DNA of 64,000 nt. Origin: DATBVX01 sp963810775 (GTDB lineage Bacteria; Pseudomonadota; Gammaproteobacteria; Steroidobacterales; Steroidobacteraceae). Below are positions 25,490 to 33,543 of the stretch, piece by piece; position 1 is the first letter of the stretch; every line of letters starts with the position of its first letter. Below the pieces are notes generated by a model, which saw only the letters and a list, made by a program, of their open reading frames with translations, did not search any database and was not told where the DNA came from. The position numbers were made by a program, and so were the translations under genes. The stretch spans positions 62,001 to 126,000 of the forward strand of contig CAWEOT010000009.1 in NCBI GenBank assembly GCA_963810775.1, in the 5' to 3' direction.

Positions 25490-27020
25490 ATCTGTCGCCT
25501 CGAAAGTGCCAGCGCCGCCGCTGCCGAACACCTACTGGGTCGAGCCCGGACGACTGCTGGCCGGGGAATATCCGGCCACGCCCTCGCGCGCCGATACGCT
25601 GTTTCGACTGAACAAGCTCCTCGGCGCCGGCATCACCTGTTTCATCGATCTCACCGAAGCCGGCGAGCTCCCGTCGTACGAGGCGCTCTTGCCGAGTGCG
25701 AAAGCGGCGAGCGACCTCGCCGTGATGTACGTACGTAAACCCATTCGCGATCATTCGATCCCGGACTCGCGCGAGGCGATGATCGAGATTCACGAGTGCC
25801 TCGATCGCGCGTTCGCTGCCGGACACCGTGTTTACCTGCATTGCCATGCAGGCGTTGGTCGCACCGGCACCGTGCTCGGTTGTTATCTCGTGCATCGTGG
25901 AATGCTGCCCGACGCGGCGCTCGATCAGCTCAATTCCCTGTGGCGATTCAATGCGCGCTCCAAGGACTGGCCGCAAACGCCGGAAACCGACGAACAGTAC
26001 GAATATGTCCTCAACTGGCACGCACGCGAGCGAGCGGTGGAATCGATTCCACCGCCGGCCCACGAGGAACTTCACGCGGCCCGTGCAGTTCGCGATCGCT
26101 ATCAGGGCGCGATGCTCGGACTTGCCGTCGGCGATGCCCTCGGCGCTTCGGTTCAATACCGCGCACCCGGTTCGTTCACGCCGCTCGGCGACATGCTCGG
26201 CGGCGGTCCGTTCGAAATGCCACGGGGCGGCTGGACAGACGATACGGCGATGGCGCTGTGCCTGGCGGAGAGCCTGGTTGAGCGCGGCGAATTCGACCCG
26301 GCCGATCAGATCACCCGTTATCGACTCTGGCAGCGCGAAGGGCACCTGAGCAGCACCGGTCAATGCGTGGGAATAACCGCGGTTGTGGCGCAGGCGCTAG
26401 CGACTGCGAAGTGGTCCGGGAAACCTTTTGCCGGATCCCACGATCCGGCGAGGCTGGACAAGGAAGCGTTGTCGCGCGTCGCGCCCGTGGTGCTGTTCTT
26501 CCTGGCGGAGCCTCGTTCGGCGATCGAGCTTGCCGCCGACGCGGCGCGGACAACCGACCAGTCACCAATCCTCCTCGATGCCTGTCGTTACTTCGCCTCA
26601 CTCCTGGTCGGAGCGCTGCAGGGGGCGAGCCGCCAGCAGCTCCTGAGCCCCGGCTACACGCCGCTGCAGGACCTTTGGCAGCAGCGACCGCTCAGGCCCG
26701 CGATTGCTGCAGTTGCCGCGGGCTCCTATCGAAGCAAGGCCCCGCCCGACATCCAGGGAGGGGGTGGAGTTGTGGAGGCACTCGAGGCAGTCCTGTGGGT
26801 ACTGGCCCGCACCCAGAGCTTTCGCGAAGGCGCCTTACTGGCTGCCAACCTGGGCTTCGATTCGGACGTGACCGGCGCCCTTTTTGGCCAGCTGGGCGGC
26901 GCGCTGTATGGGGTGGGGGCCATCCCAATCGGCTGGCGCAGCGCATTACTTAAAGTGGAGCTGATCGAGCAGCTCACCGACCGGCTGCTGGCCGCATCCC
27001 TGGAAAAAATGGCGACCTGA
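25482..27020 (+). CDS. Fusion of dual-specificity-type phosphatase and ADP-ribosylglycohydrolase
   Basis: This 512-residue protein has two enzymes in one chain. Residues 1-190 form a cysteine phosphatase: the P-loop is HCHAGVGRTGT with Cys121 and Arg127, and the N-terminal strand TYWVEPGRLLAGEYP is typical of small bacterial PTP/DSP proteins. Residues 205-505 form an ADP-ribosylglycohydrolase: YQGAMLGLAVGDALGASVQY, the metal motif GGWTDDTAMAL, and the C-terminal GFDSDVTGALFGQLGGALYG that completes the two-metal site. It could remove phosphate and ADP-ribose, or both from one ADP-ribose derivative. No signal peptide. The GTG start overlaps ttcA. The fusion may act on NAD-derived signals or reverse protein ADP-ribosylation; no partner transferase is visible. 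Confidence 0.85.
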   Translation: MGESVASKVPAPPLPNTYWVEPGRLLAGEYPATPSRADTLFRLNKLLGAGITCFIDLTEAGELPSYEALLPSAKAASDLAVMYVRKPIRDHSIPDSREAMIEIHECLDRAFAAGHRVYLHCHAGVGRTGTVLGCYLVHRGMLPDAALDQLNSLWRFNARSKDWPQTPETDEQYEYVLNWHARERAVESIPPPAHEELHAARAVRDRYQGAMLGLAVGDALGASVQYRAPGSFTPLGDMLGGGPFEMPRGGWTDDTAMALCLAESLVERGEFDPADQITRYRLWQREGHLSSTGQCVGITAVVAQALATAKWSGKPFAGSHDPARLDKEALSRVAPVVLFFLAEPRSAIELAADAARTTDQSPILLDACRYFASLLVGALQGASRQQLLSPGYTPLQDLWQQRPLRPAIAAVAAGSYRSKAPPDIQGGGGVVEALEAVLWVLARTQSFREGALLAANLGFDSDVTGALFGQLGGALYGVGAIPIGWRSALLKVELIEQLTDRLLAASLEKMAT

Positions 27021-27117
27021 AGGGATTCCACGCTCCGGCGACGCTGGGGAGTTCTGCTAGTATTCCCGCAGCAGCCGGCACCCGCCGGCCGCGATCCAGG
27101 TTGCACGTATAGAGGCC

Positions 27118-28185
27118 ATGGCGCACAGAGCGCCCATTCGTATTCGGTTACCCGCCCGGCGCCGGCGCAAGGCCGTGCCGCGCTGGACACGGCTGCCCGA
27201 TGAAGAACTGCTTGACCTGCGCTTTTGCGATCTGCGCCTGCGCATCGACGGAACGGCGGTCGCGCCTCAAATCAAGCGCCTCTACGCGGAGCTCGATGCA
27301 GCGGGCCTGAAGGTGCGCCCGCATTGCTGGCTCGCAGAAGAATGGTTTTCGCCGGACGGTGTGCCGGGCATCGCGATTCCCTTCTACCTCTCCCACCCAC
27401 GTCTCATGCAGCTCGAGCGGCGCATGATGCACGAAGTGGAGGGCGGCAATTCCAACTGGATGATGCGGATCCTGCGTCACGAAGCGGGACATGCGGTCGA
27501 CTCGGCGTTCCGCCTGCGACGCCGGCGACGCTGGCGCGAAGTCTTTGGACCGGCCTCGTTGCCTTATCCGGACAGCTATCGCCCGCGGCCTGGCAGCCGG
27601 CGCTACGTGCAACATCTAGGCTCGTGGTACGCGCAGAGTCATCCCACGGAGGACTTCGCCGAGACTTTCGCGGTGTGGCTGAGACCACGGTCCGCCTGGC
27701 GCCGCTCTTACGATGGCTGGCGTGCACTGGAAAAACTCGAGTATGTAGATGGCCTCATGCAGGAGCTCGCACATCGCACGCCGCCGGTTCGCAACCGCGA
27801 CCTGATCGATCCGCTGTCGGCTGAAAAGCGCACGCTGCGCCAGCATTACCGCAACAAGCTCGCCCGTCACGCGGGGAGTCGCCGCTCGCTGGCCGAGACA
27901 ATGGTCGAGAGCGCGTTTCGCGCCGAGCCTGAGAGCCGCGGAGCGATTCGCGCTTCTGCGTTGGTGCGCGCAATGGCGCCTGCGTTCAGGCGCAAAATTG
28001 CACTGCGTCTCGACACCAGTGAATACCTCATTCACCAGGTGCTGCGCCTCGTCATCCAGCGCTCCGCGCAGCTCGAGCTCTACGTGCAGGGACCGGTGCG
28101 CGCAGCCCGGCGCCGCATCGAGGCACTCCTCATTCGCATCGCACGACTGCATCTGGACGGGACCGCCGGACGCCACGTGCTATGA
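27118..28185 (+). CDS. Putative zincin-like metallopeptidase partnered with ATP-grasp protein
   Basis: This is a 355-residue protein. The zinc-binding helix is RHEAGHAVDSAF with His121, Glu122 and His125; a third ligand is likely the Glu in HPTEDFAETFAVWLRPRSAW near residues 176-195, as in gluzincin-like putative metallopeptidases. The N terminus is arginine-rich and there is no signal peptide. The last 130 residues are helical and basic. Its stop overlaps the start of the ATP-grasp gene as ATGA, so the two are translated together. A peptidase with an amide ligase suggests that one makes and the other trims a peptide, or that the peptidase supplies the substrate. The exact family was not identified. 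Confidence 0.75.
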   Translation: MAHRAPIRIRLPARRRRKAVPRWTRLPDEELLDLRFCDLRLRIDGTAVAPQIKRLYAELDAAGLKVRPHCWLAEEWFSPDGVPGIAIPFYLSHPRLMQLERRMMHEVEGGNSNWMMRILRHEAGHAVDSAFRLRRRRRWREVFGPASLPYPDSYRPRPGSRRYVQHLGSWYAQSHPTEDFAETFAVWLRPRSAWRRSYDGWRALEKLEYVDGLMQELAHRTPPVRNRDLIDPLSAEKRTLRQHYRNKLARHAGSRRSLAETMVESAFRAEPESRGAIRASALVRAMAPAFRRKIALRLDTSEYLIHQVLRLVIQRSAQLELYVQGPVRAARRRIEALLIRIARLHLDGTAGRHVL

Positions 28186-29216
28186 AGCCTCTGCGCACGC
28201 TCGTCGTGATGCACGAGAGTCTGGTGCCTCCGGAAAGCCTCAAGGGTCACAGCGACAAGGAAATAGAGGAGTGGCGCGCTGAGTATGACGTCATCACGCA
28301 CCTGCGCAACGTGGGACATGACGTCAAGCCACTCGGCGTGCGCGACAGCATCACGGAGCTGCGCGCTGAAATCTCCGAATGGAAACCGCAGATCGTCTTC
28401 AACTTGCTCGAAGAGTTCGACGGCATCGTCACATACGACCAGCACGTGGTCGCATTCCTCGAGCTGCTGCGCCAGCCGTACACAGGCTGCAATCCACGCG
28501 GCTTGCTGCTGTCGCGCGACAAGGTGCTGAGCAAGCAGCTGCTTGCCTACCACCGCATCCCGACGCCGCAGTTCGCAGTCTTTCCGCGCGGCGCGCGCAT
28601 GCGGATGCCGAAGCGGCTGCGTTTTCCGCTATTCGTCAAGTCGGCGACCGAGGATGCGAGTCTCGGAATCGCCCAGGCCTCGGTGGTCGAGGACGCAGCG
28701 AAGCTGAAGGAACGCATCGAGTTTATCCACGAACAGACGACGTCAGACGCGCTCGTGGAGGAATACATCGAGGGGCGGGAGTTCTACGTGGGCGTGCTCG
28801 GCAATCGGCGCCTGACGACGTTCCCGGTGTGGGAGATGACTTTCGGTTCTCTGCCCGAATCGCTGCCGGCAATCGCGACGCGCAAGGTGAAATGGGACAA
28901 GCGCTACCAGAAGAAGTACGGCATCACGACGGATCCAGCGAAGGACCTTCCGCAGACAGTGGTCGACCAGATGACGAACCTCGCACGTCGCATCTACAAG
29001 GCGCTGCATCTTTCGGGGTATGCACGCATGGATTTTCGGCTGCGATCAGACGGAAGCCTCTTCGTTCTCGAGGCGAACGCGAACCCGAACTTGAGCAGAG
29101 AAGAAGACTTCGCTGATTCGGCGCGCTCAGTGGGAATGTCGTACGACGACCTGCTCAGCAAGATCCTCACGCATGGCCTCGGCTACCAGGCAGCGTGGCG
29201 CCTGTACGAGTCCTGA
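28182..29216 (+). CDS. D-alanine-D-alanine ligase-like ATP-grasp protein
   Basis: This 344-residue ATP-grasp ligase has an N-terminal domain (residues 1-110) with IVFNLLEEFDGIVTYDQHVV, close to the Ddl pattern. The central ATP-binding lobe (KRLRFPLFVKSATEDASLGI) is followed by VEEYIEGREFYVGVLGNRRL, and the catalytic end is GYARMDFRLRSDGSLFVLEA then NANPNLSREEDFADSA (the N-x-N metal motif). It differs from true Ddl by inserts and by its partner gene, so a peptide or amide product other than D-Ala-D-Ala is more likely. It overlaps the metallopeptidase by four bases and is the last plus-strand gene before the accessory region. Confidence 0.85.
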   Translation: MKPLRTLVVMHESLVPPESLKGHSDKEIEEWRAEYDVITHLRNVGHDVKPLGVRDSITELRAEISEWKPQIVFNLLEEFDGIVTYDQHVVAFLELLRQPYTGCNPRGLLLSRDKVLSKQLLAYHRIPTPQFAVFPRGARMRMPKRLRFPLFVKSATEDASLGIAQASVVEDAAKLKERIEFIHEQTTSDALVEEYIEGREFYVGVLGNRRLTTFPVWEMTFGSLPESLPAIATRKVKWDKRYQKKYGITTDPAKDLPQTVVDQMTNLARRIYKALHLSGYARMDFRLRSDGSLFVLEANANPNLSREEDFADSARSVGMSYDDLLSKILTHGLGYQAAWRLYES

Positions 29217-29233
29217 TACGGGGCCCATTGAGT

Positions 29234-29690
29234 TCAAGCCTTGCGCGATTTCCGACGCTTCGGCCCCGCCGCGATCTCTTCCAGCCGTTGCACAGCTTTG
29301 CGCTTCTCTTCGGGGGAATAGCCTTCGTAGCAGCGATCGATCAGCCGGCGAACCAGCTCGATCTTGATCGCGGCGGCATCCGCCGGAAGTTCGACATCCG
29401 TTTGATCGAACGCCAGGATCATTCTGAAGAAGCGTTCGAGCTCAGGTTCCGGTAATCCGCGATCCGTCTCCACCAGCGTCTTGATCGAACCGAACATCCT
29501 GGTGCGCGTAGGTTGACGCGAGGTTGTGTGCGATCGTTCGATGCGGCGACTCGCCAGCGGTCATGATTTCATCCAGCAGCCCGAGCCCTTCCTCGAGGTG
29601 AAAGAGCCCATCCTCGGAGCGAAATGTCGCCTCGGCCCTGGACAAGTGCTCGCGCGCGCTGCGCAGTTGCGCTGGTTCGGAGGACTTCAT
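29234..29690 (-). pseudogene. Small conserved protein of unknown function, one frameshift
   Basis: Two overlapping frames join into one protein of about 151 residues: the first gives AREHLSRAEATFRSEDGLFH then GLGLLDEIMTAGESPHRTIA, the second RMFGSIKTLVETDRGLPEPE, ERFFRMILAFDQ and a basic tail GPKRRKSRKA. Moving one base near 29500-29515 joins NLASTY to RMFGSI without a break. The protein is helical, soluble and has no recognised family. It starts 15 bases after the SnoaL-like gene stop, so the two probably form a unit. It is not clear whether the shift is real or an error. Confidence 0.55.
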
Positions 29691-29705
29691 CTCACCGCGT
29701 CTTTG

Positions 29706-30191
29706 TCAGTGAACTGGCGTCTTGTTCGTGTTGTGACTCGCGCGGATCTTCCATGCCGTTCCTTCCTTGACCGTCACCCAGGTGAACAAGCCCTCTCTGG
29801 GTTCCCTCGCTGTCCCATCGTCGTCGCGGTCGCCGCTCATTTCCCAGCTGACATACACCAAGGCTACGTCCGGCTTCAGAGGTTCGACTTCGACATCCTT
29901 CACCTTGAACACGCTGTCTTTGAACTTGCCGGCGTGGACTCGTGCATGTCCCTGCACGACGGCCTCGATCCCTTTCCCGCGACCCGCATTGACATTGACC
30001 CAGTCGACGTCGTCAGTGAGCAATTTCCGAAATGCACCTTCGATATCGTGTTTGTTCCAAGCCGCCTGGAAGTCCCTGATCAGAGCGAGATTGCCTTCCT
30101 CCGGGCTCATCTCCTCTGCGTGCGCGGAGATGAGGCTTGTTGCGATTGCGAGAGTCACCAGCGCTGCCAACTGCATCTGGGCGCGTTTCAT
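29706..30191 (-). CDS. Exported SnoaL-like / SgcJ-EcaC family protein
   Basis: This is a protein of about 161 residues with a signal peptide (LAALVTLAIATSLISAHAEE) and a SnoaL-like cone-shaped fold: LIRDFQAAWNKHDIEGAFRK, LLTDDVDWVNVNAGRGKGIE, then WVTVKEGTAWKIRASHNTN. The family includes ketosteroid-isomerase-like and limonene-epoxide-hydrolase-like enzymes and many proteins of unknown role (SgcJ/EcaC). The ATG at 30191 follows GAGGAG and starts a proper signal peptide; longer upstream frames are rejected. It probably acts in the periplasm. Confidence 0.75.
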   Translation of the reverse strand: MKRAQMQLAALVTLAIATSLISAHAEEMSPEEGNLALIRDFQAAWNKHDIEGAFRKLLTDDVDWVNVNAGRGKGIEAVVQGHARVHAGKFKDSVFKVKDVEVEPLKPDVALVYVSWEMSGDRDDDGTAREPREGLFTWVTVKEGTAWKIRASHNTNKTPVH

Positions 30192-30373
30192 GGCGGTCTC
30201 CTCGTAGCTGCCGGGTTGGCTGAATTGTACAGGTCCGAATTCTGCCAGTTCGTCCCATTGCTCTGCGCGACATTCAGCCGCGGAACGAACGCTTCTCCCT
30301 ATGTTCAAAGGAACGGTCCGATGCTTCACCGCACATCAGCGAATCACCGACCAACCCACACGGAGGTAAGCAC

Positions 30374-30785
30374 ATGAATCCCGTCGTTCACTTCGAGATG
30401 CCCTACGACAATCGCGAGCGTATGGCGAAGTTCTATGGGACCGCATTCGGCTGGCAGACGCAGCTGCTGGGTCAGGAGATGGGCAACTACGTCGTCGCGA
30501 CGACTACCGCGACTGACGACAAGGGGCCAAAAACCCCGGCGCGATCAACGGTGGCTTTTTCGAGAAGAAAGCTGATTGGCCGGCGCATATCCGTCGGTCG
30601 TCATTGCGGTGGATAACATCAAGGACGCGGTGAAAAAAGTAAAAGATGCCGGCGGCAAGGTCCTCGGCGAACCGATGGAGATCCCGGGTATCGGCCAGTA
30701 CGTCTCATTCACTGATACCGAGGGCAACCGCGTGGGCATGCTGCAGCCGCTCCCGCGCATGACGCACTCGCCAAAGTCGCAGTAG
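30374..30785 (+). pseudogene. VOC-superfamily (glyoxalase-like) protein with two frameshifts
   Basis: Three frames are needed to read one VOC protein: MNPVVHFEMPYDNRERMAKF and YGTAFGWQTQLLGQEMGNY; then PGAINGGFFEKKADWPA; then YPSVVIAVDNIKDAVKKVKD and GKVLGEPMEIPGIGQYVSFT. Breaks lie near 30531 (an AAAAACCCC run) and near 30586 (an apparently missing base before TATCCG). Single-base losses at such places could be sequencing errors or real decay. Intact relatives are about 130-residue small-molecule binding or metal-dependent enzymes. A good GGAGG precedes the start. Confidence 0.7.
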
Positions 30786-30809
30786 GAGAACCAACCCCTC
30801 GCACGTGGA

Positions 30810-30842
30810 CTCTCGCGGCGGGCTCACCGCCTGCCGCGAGAG
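30810..30842 (+). terminator. Strong GC hairpin after the VOC gene
   Basis: Perfect arms CTCTCGCGGC (30810-30819) and GCCGCGAGAG (30833-30842), 25 bases after the VOC stop. No T-run follows; it may be a factor-assisted terminator or mRNA-stabilising hairpin. Confidence 0.5.
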
Positions 30843-31066
30843 CTGTCAGGCCGCACTGGTTGAGCGTGACTCGATCTTTGCGCCTTTCAGCAGCAACCAG
30901 AAGCCAAGGCTGACCTCATAGATGCCCATCCCTGCGTGATTTCCTGGGTGGCGTTTGTCATGTGAGTTCCTCAGGAAATTGTTTGGCCGCACGCAGTCAA
31001 GAATGACAGCTTACAAGTGCGCAAAGAACTCCGGCTTGCCATGCCTTCTGTCGTTCAGACCGTCGG

Positions 31067-31143
31067 TCTTCAACATCCCTCGGCGCTTGTTCTGAATGCC
31101 GGCACTTTATCCATCTCGCGTTTGCTCCCACGCGTTGTTAGGC
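31067..31143 (-). other. attC-like integron site 1, degenerate on one side
   Basis: Reading the minus strand, the R'' core GCCTAAC (31143-31137) follows the GFA gene stop by 24 bases. It leads into AACGCGTGGGAGCAAACGCG and then GATAAAGTGCCGGCAT. The same block occurs at the sites near 36.45 kb and, reversed, near 33.15 kb, as expected for attC sites of one chromosomal integron. The far core is weak: GTTGAAG at 31073-31067 fits GTTRRRY at all but the last base, and arm pairing there is poor. The left limit is therefore tentative. Confidence 0.55.
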
Positions 31144-31167
31144 ACCACATGATCACGCCTGGTGACC

Positions 31168-31530
31168 CTACTTCATTCCGGCACCCGCTGCCGCTCGCAC
31201 AGGAATCCCGGACGGATCAAAGTTCTCGAGACAGAACACATTTACCCCGTAGTGATCCGGGGCCACTCGCTTCCGATGGAAAGGATAGATACCACAGACC
31301 TTACAGAAGTAGTGTCTCGCCGTACGTGTGTGGAACTGATACGTCGACAGTGACTCCTGGCCCGCTACAAGCCGGAAATCGGATTCGTGGACCTTCACCA
31401 TCAGCGCGTTCTTGCGACGGCAGATCGAGCAATCGCACGTGGTCAGTTCCGGGAAGTCTGTCGTGACTTCGAAACGTACAGCACCGCAATGGCAACTACC
31501 CTGATACACCTGCATTGACCTCGAACCCAT
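31168..31530 (-). CDS. GFA/CENP-V domain protein, integron cassette gene
   Basis: This 120-residue zinc-binding protein of the glutathione-dependent formaldehyde-activating (GFA) fold carries the cysteine pattern CHCGAVRFEV, CDCSICRRKN and CKVCGIYPFHRK. Members bind one or two zinc ions and some act on glutathione adducts; most are uncharacterised. The start is either ATG 31530 or, better matching the family (MQVYQGSCHCG), ATG 31515. The gene lies 18-39 bases inside a cassette boundary (G|TTAGGC at 31555-31549) and its stop is 24 bases before the next R'' core, the usual layout of an integron gene cassette. It reads intact, unlike its neighbours. Confidence 0.85.
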   Translation of the reverse strand: MGSRSMQVYQGSCHCGAVRFEVTTDFPELTTCDCSICRRKNALMVKVHESDFRLVAGQESLSTYQFHTRTARHYFCKVCGIYPFHRKRVAPDHYGVNVFCLENFDPSGIPVRAAAGAGMK

Positions 31531-31548
31531 GCCCCGACCCCCGCTGGT

Positions 31549-31636
31549 GCCTAACGCCGCAGTTCAGCAGCGGCGCGCTGACCTAGGTGCCTTGCCACTT
31601 TATCCCATGACCGTCCGCTGCAACTGCTTGTTAGTC
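31549..31636 (-). other. attC-like integron site 2
   Basis: On the minus strand the site runs from R'' GACTAAC (31636-31630) to R' GTTAGGC (31555-31549), 88 bp. The arms form an imperfect palindrome: AAGCAGTTGCAGCGGAC on one side can pair with GCCGCTGCTGAACTGCGGC on the other, with the small mismatches usual in attC sites, and GGATAAAGTG lies between. The TTAGGC after the crossover G is complementary to the R'' core GCCTAAC of site 1, as cassette logic demands. This is the best-formed attC in the window. Confidence 0.7.
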
Positions 31637-31645
31637 CGACAGCGC

Positions 31646-31909
31646 TCACGCCTTCCAGAACAGCGTCGCGAAGTCCTGCTTGTGCTCCTTGGACGAGCCG
31701 AGGGCGTCGATGTCAACGGCGTAGTTCGCTGCGGCCGCAGGCGCTCGGTGCGGCCCGCTTCTGGTCGAATCGCAACTGGGTGCCATCGGAATCTGATCCG
31801 CCTCCGGCGAAACGTTCAGAAGATCCACAACTGAAAATCCACGTGTCAGTCGTTCGACTCCGCCCCTGGCCACCATCTCCGGGAGTCCGCACACCTTCGT
31901 GAGCAGCAA
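31646..31909 (-). CDS. Hypothetical cassette protein fragment
   Basis: This open frame of 87 codons ends with QDFATLFWKA and a TGA only nine bases before the R'' core of attC site 2, the normal place for a cassette gene to end. Its first half, however, runs antisense through the tRNA-Phe-like fragment at 31829-31875, so the start and the N-terminal residues are doubtful. No family was recognised. It may be the surviving 3' part of a cassette gene truncated by insertion of the tRNA-bearing segment. Confidence 0.3.
   Translation of the reverse strand: MLLTKVCGLPEMVARGGVERLTRGFSVVDLLNVSPEADQIPMAPSCDSTRSGPHRAPAAAANYAVDIDALGSSKEHKQDFATLFWKA
31829..31875 (+). pseudogene. 3' half of a tRNA-Phe-like gene, fragment 1
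   Basis: From position 31831 the sequence reads as anticodon loop CTGAAAA (GAA anticodon), stem TCCAC, variable loop GTGTC, T-arm AGTCG-TTCGACT-CCGCC, acceptor CCTGGCC, discriminator A and CCA. Every spacing fits tRNA-Phe. The T-stem has mismatches and the 5' half is missing, so it is a remnant. 3' ends of tRNA genes are common integrase attachment sites. A second, more decayed copy lies at 32991-33034. Confidence 0.65.
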
Positions 31910-31978
31910 TTGCCATCGGGCCGTTGAAGCGCCTATCGTTCTCTATCCCTCGACACCATCCTGGCTGGGCGGATTCCA

Positions 31979-32963
31979 ATGGGAAGGCAACGCCGATTGT
32001 TGGCAGTCACGCTTGCCGCCAGTTTGCAATTCGTAGGACCTGCAGCGGCGCAGGACTGGCCGACCCGGCCTGTGACCATGGTGATTGCGTTCCCAGCCGG
32101 GGGCGACTCCGATATCTTCGGGCGCATCTTTGCGCCGCGCCTTTTCGAACTTCTGGGTCAGCCGGTGATCGTCGAGAACGTCGTCGGCGAGGGCGTCATG
32201 GGCGGCGCCTATAGGGTGGCCAAGGCAGCGCCCGACGGCTACAAGTTCATGATGGGTCATCTGGGTACCCACGCCCAATATCAGTCAATCTACAAACACC
32301 CGCTCTACAACGCGGCGACCGATTTCGCGCCGGTGGCGCTGCTCGTCGAGCAGCCACAAGTGCTGGTAATCCGCAAAGATTTTCCGGCCACCGATTTGTT
32401 GGAATTTGTTGCCTACGCGAAGGCTAACCAGGCGACGATGCGATTCGGGTCAGGCGGAGCGAATTCCCCGACCTATCTCAACTGCCTACTGTTCAGATAC
32501 GGCGATCGGGGTCAATGTCACGCATGTCCCTTATCGCGGCAGCGGGCCGGCTGTGCAGGATTTGATCGCGGGCCGCATTGACTACATGTGCGCCGGCCTT
32601 GCGTCAGTAAAGCCGCAGATCGAGGGCACCCGCGTAAAGGCCGTCGCGATTTTGGCGAAGAACCGCTCACCAGTACTGCCGAACCTGCCAACCGCGCATG
32701 AGCAGGGGCTGACCGATTTCGAAACCACTATCTGGTTTGCCTTTTTCTTGCCCAAGGGTACACCCGCTCCGATCGTCAAGAAGCTCAACGACGCCACCGT
32801 CGCAGCGATGAACACATCGTCCGTGCAGCGGCAGCTGGAGGAACTTGGCGTGACGCTGGTCGCACCCGAACGCCGGTCACCGGAGTACCTACAAGAATTT
32901 GTCGTGAGCGAGATCGCGAAATGGGCTCCGACGATCAGAAGGGCAAACGTGACGGCGGACTGA
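31979..32963 (+). pseudogene. TctC/Bug-family solute-binding protein, one frameshift
   Basis: Two frames join into a protein of about 327 residues with a signal peptide (LLAVTLAASLQFVGPAAAQD), then WPTRPVTMVIAFPAGGDSDI, GQPVIVENVVGEGVMGGAYR, and after the break VNVTHVPYRGSGPAVQDLIA and AHEQGLTDFETTIWFAFFLP. This is the tripartite tricarboxylate transporter binding protein family; it catches carboxylates in the periplasm. The break is near 32494 (CTGTTCAGATACGG), where dropping one base restores the frame. No TctA or TctB membrane genes are present. The gene lies exactly between two 3' tRNA-Phe fragments, which suggests arrival on an integrating element. Confidence 0.75.
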
Positions 32964-32990
32964 GGTTTACTGCGTCGATTGCAATCGAAA

Positions 32991-33034
32991 CTGAAAATGC
33001 GTGTGTCGGTGCTTCGATTCCGCACTGGCCACGA
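32991..33034 (+). pseudogene. 3' half of a tRNA-Phe-like gene, fragment 2
   Basis: Starts CTGAAAA-TGCGT-GTGTC-GGTGC-TTCGATT-CCGCA and ends CTGGCCACGA. It aligns with fragment 1 over its full length, with one deletion in the acceptor and CGA in place of CCA. It lies 1,160 bp downstream in the same direction, so the two form a direct repeat around the TctC-like gene. Confidence 0.55.
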
Positions 33035-33123
33035 TCTCAAATTTTTGCGTTGACCTCAGAGCGAGACCATTCGAGTGGCGTGATCCGCGTTCGTTTTTAT
33101 TGGCCGGATATATCTATACCTCC

Positions 33124-33215
33124 CTGACTACGCGTCGTGAGCAAACGCGAGAGAGATAAAGTGCCAGCATCCGACAGACGAGCAGCGAGCGCGTCGCTCA
33201 ACGCGGACGTTGGGC
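33124..33215 (+). other. attC-like integron site 4, opposite orientation
   Basis: On the plus strand this site matches the minus-strand block of sites 1 and 3: ACGCGTCGTGAGCAAACGCG, then GATAAAGTGCCAGCAT. It ends in a perfect R' core GTTGGGC (33209-33215), with GCTCAACGCG able to pair with the CGCGT...TGAGC arm. The R'' core is degraded (CTGACTA in place of RYYYAAC). A VOC gene remnant follows 50 bases later, as a cassette gene would. Confidence 0.6.
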
Positions 33216-33264
33216 CGCAGAAGAAACATTCCTCTCACCACTCGCACCGCGCACCGGAGATCAC

Positions 33265-33543
33265 ATGAGGCGAGTCACTGGCATCGGCGGCATCTTCTTC
33301 AGTAGGCCAAAAACGCTCCATCGCTGCAGGCTGCGTACAAGCGGCACTTGGGAATCGATGTCCAAGTCTGGGGCGGAGCTGCCTTCGATTGGACCGACGC
33401 CAGACGGCAAGCCGGTGCAGGCAGCAACGCCTGGCTCATCGCTCCCGGAAGAAAGCACGCAGTTCGCGCCACGAGCGTGCTGTCTCCCTTCATGGTAACT
33501 GACCGAGGTGGAGGACGTGCACGCCTTGGACCAGGAGTGTCGG
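33265..33543 (+). pseudogene. Degraded VOC-family cassette gene
   Basis: The start is clear (GGAG, then ATG giving MRRVTGIGGIFF). Later pieces of the same VOC protein appear in other frames: AKNAPSLQAAYKRHLGIDVQ and VWGGAAFDWTDA in one, PDGKPVQAAT and PEESTQFAP in another, then FMV and VEDVHAL. At least four small indels break it, and the expected C-terminal half (metal-binding DPEGN region) is missing where the opposite-strand amidase gene ends. It follows attC site 4 and is best read as a dead, truncated cassette gene. Confidence 0.6.

Noticed and set aside
28182..29216. Assignment as true D-alanine-D-alanine ligase (ddl)
   Set aside because: Catalytic motifs are present, but the partner gene and absence of cell-wall genes make a different product more likely.
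31713..31979. Minus-strand frame containing GRSRTTDTWIFS
   Set aside because: The peptide is the antisense reading of the tRNA-Phe-like fragment, a known source of false proteins.
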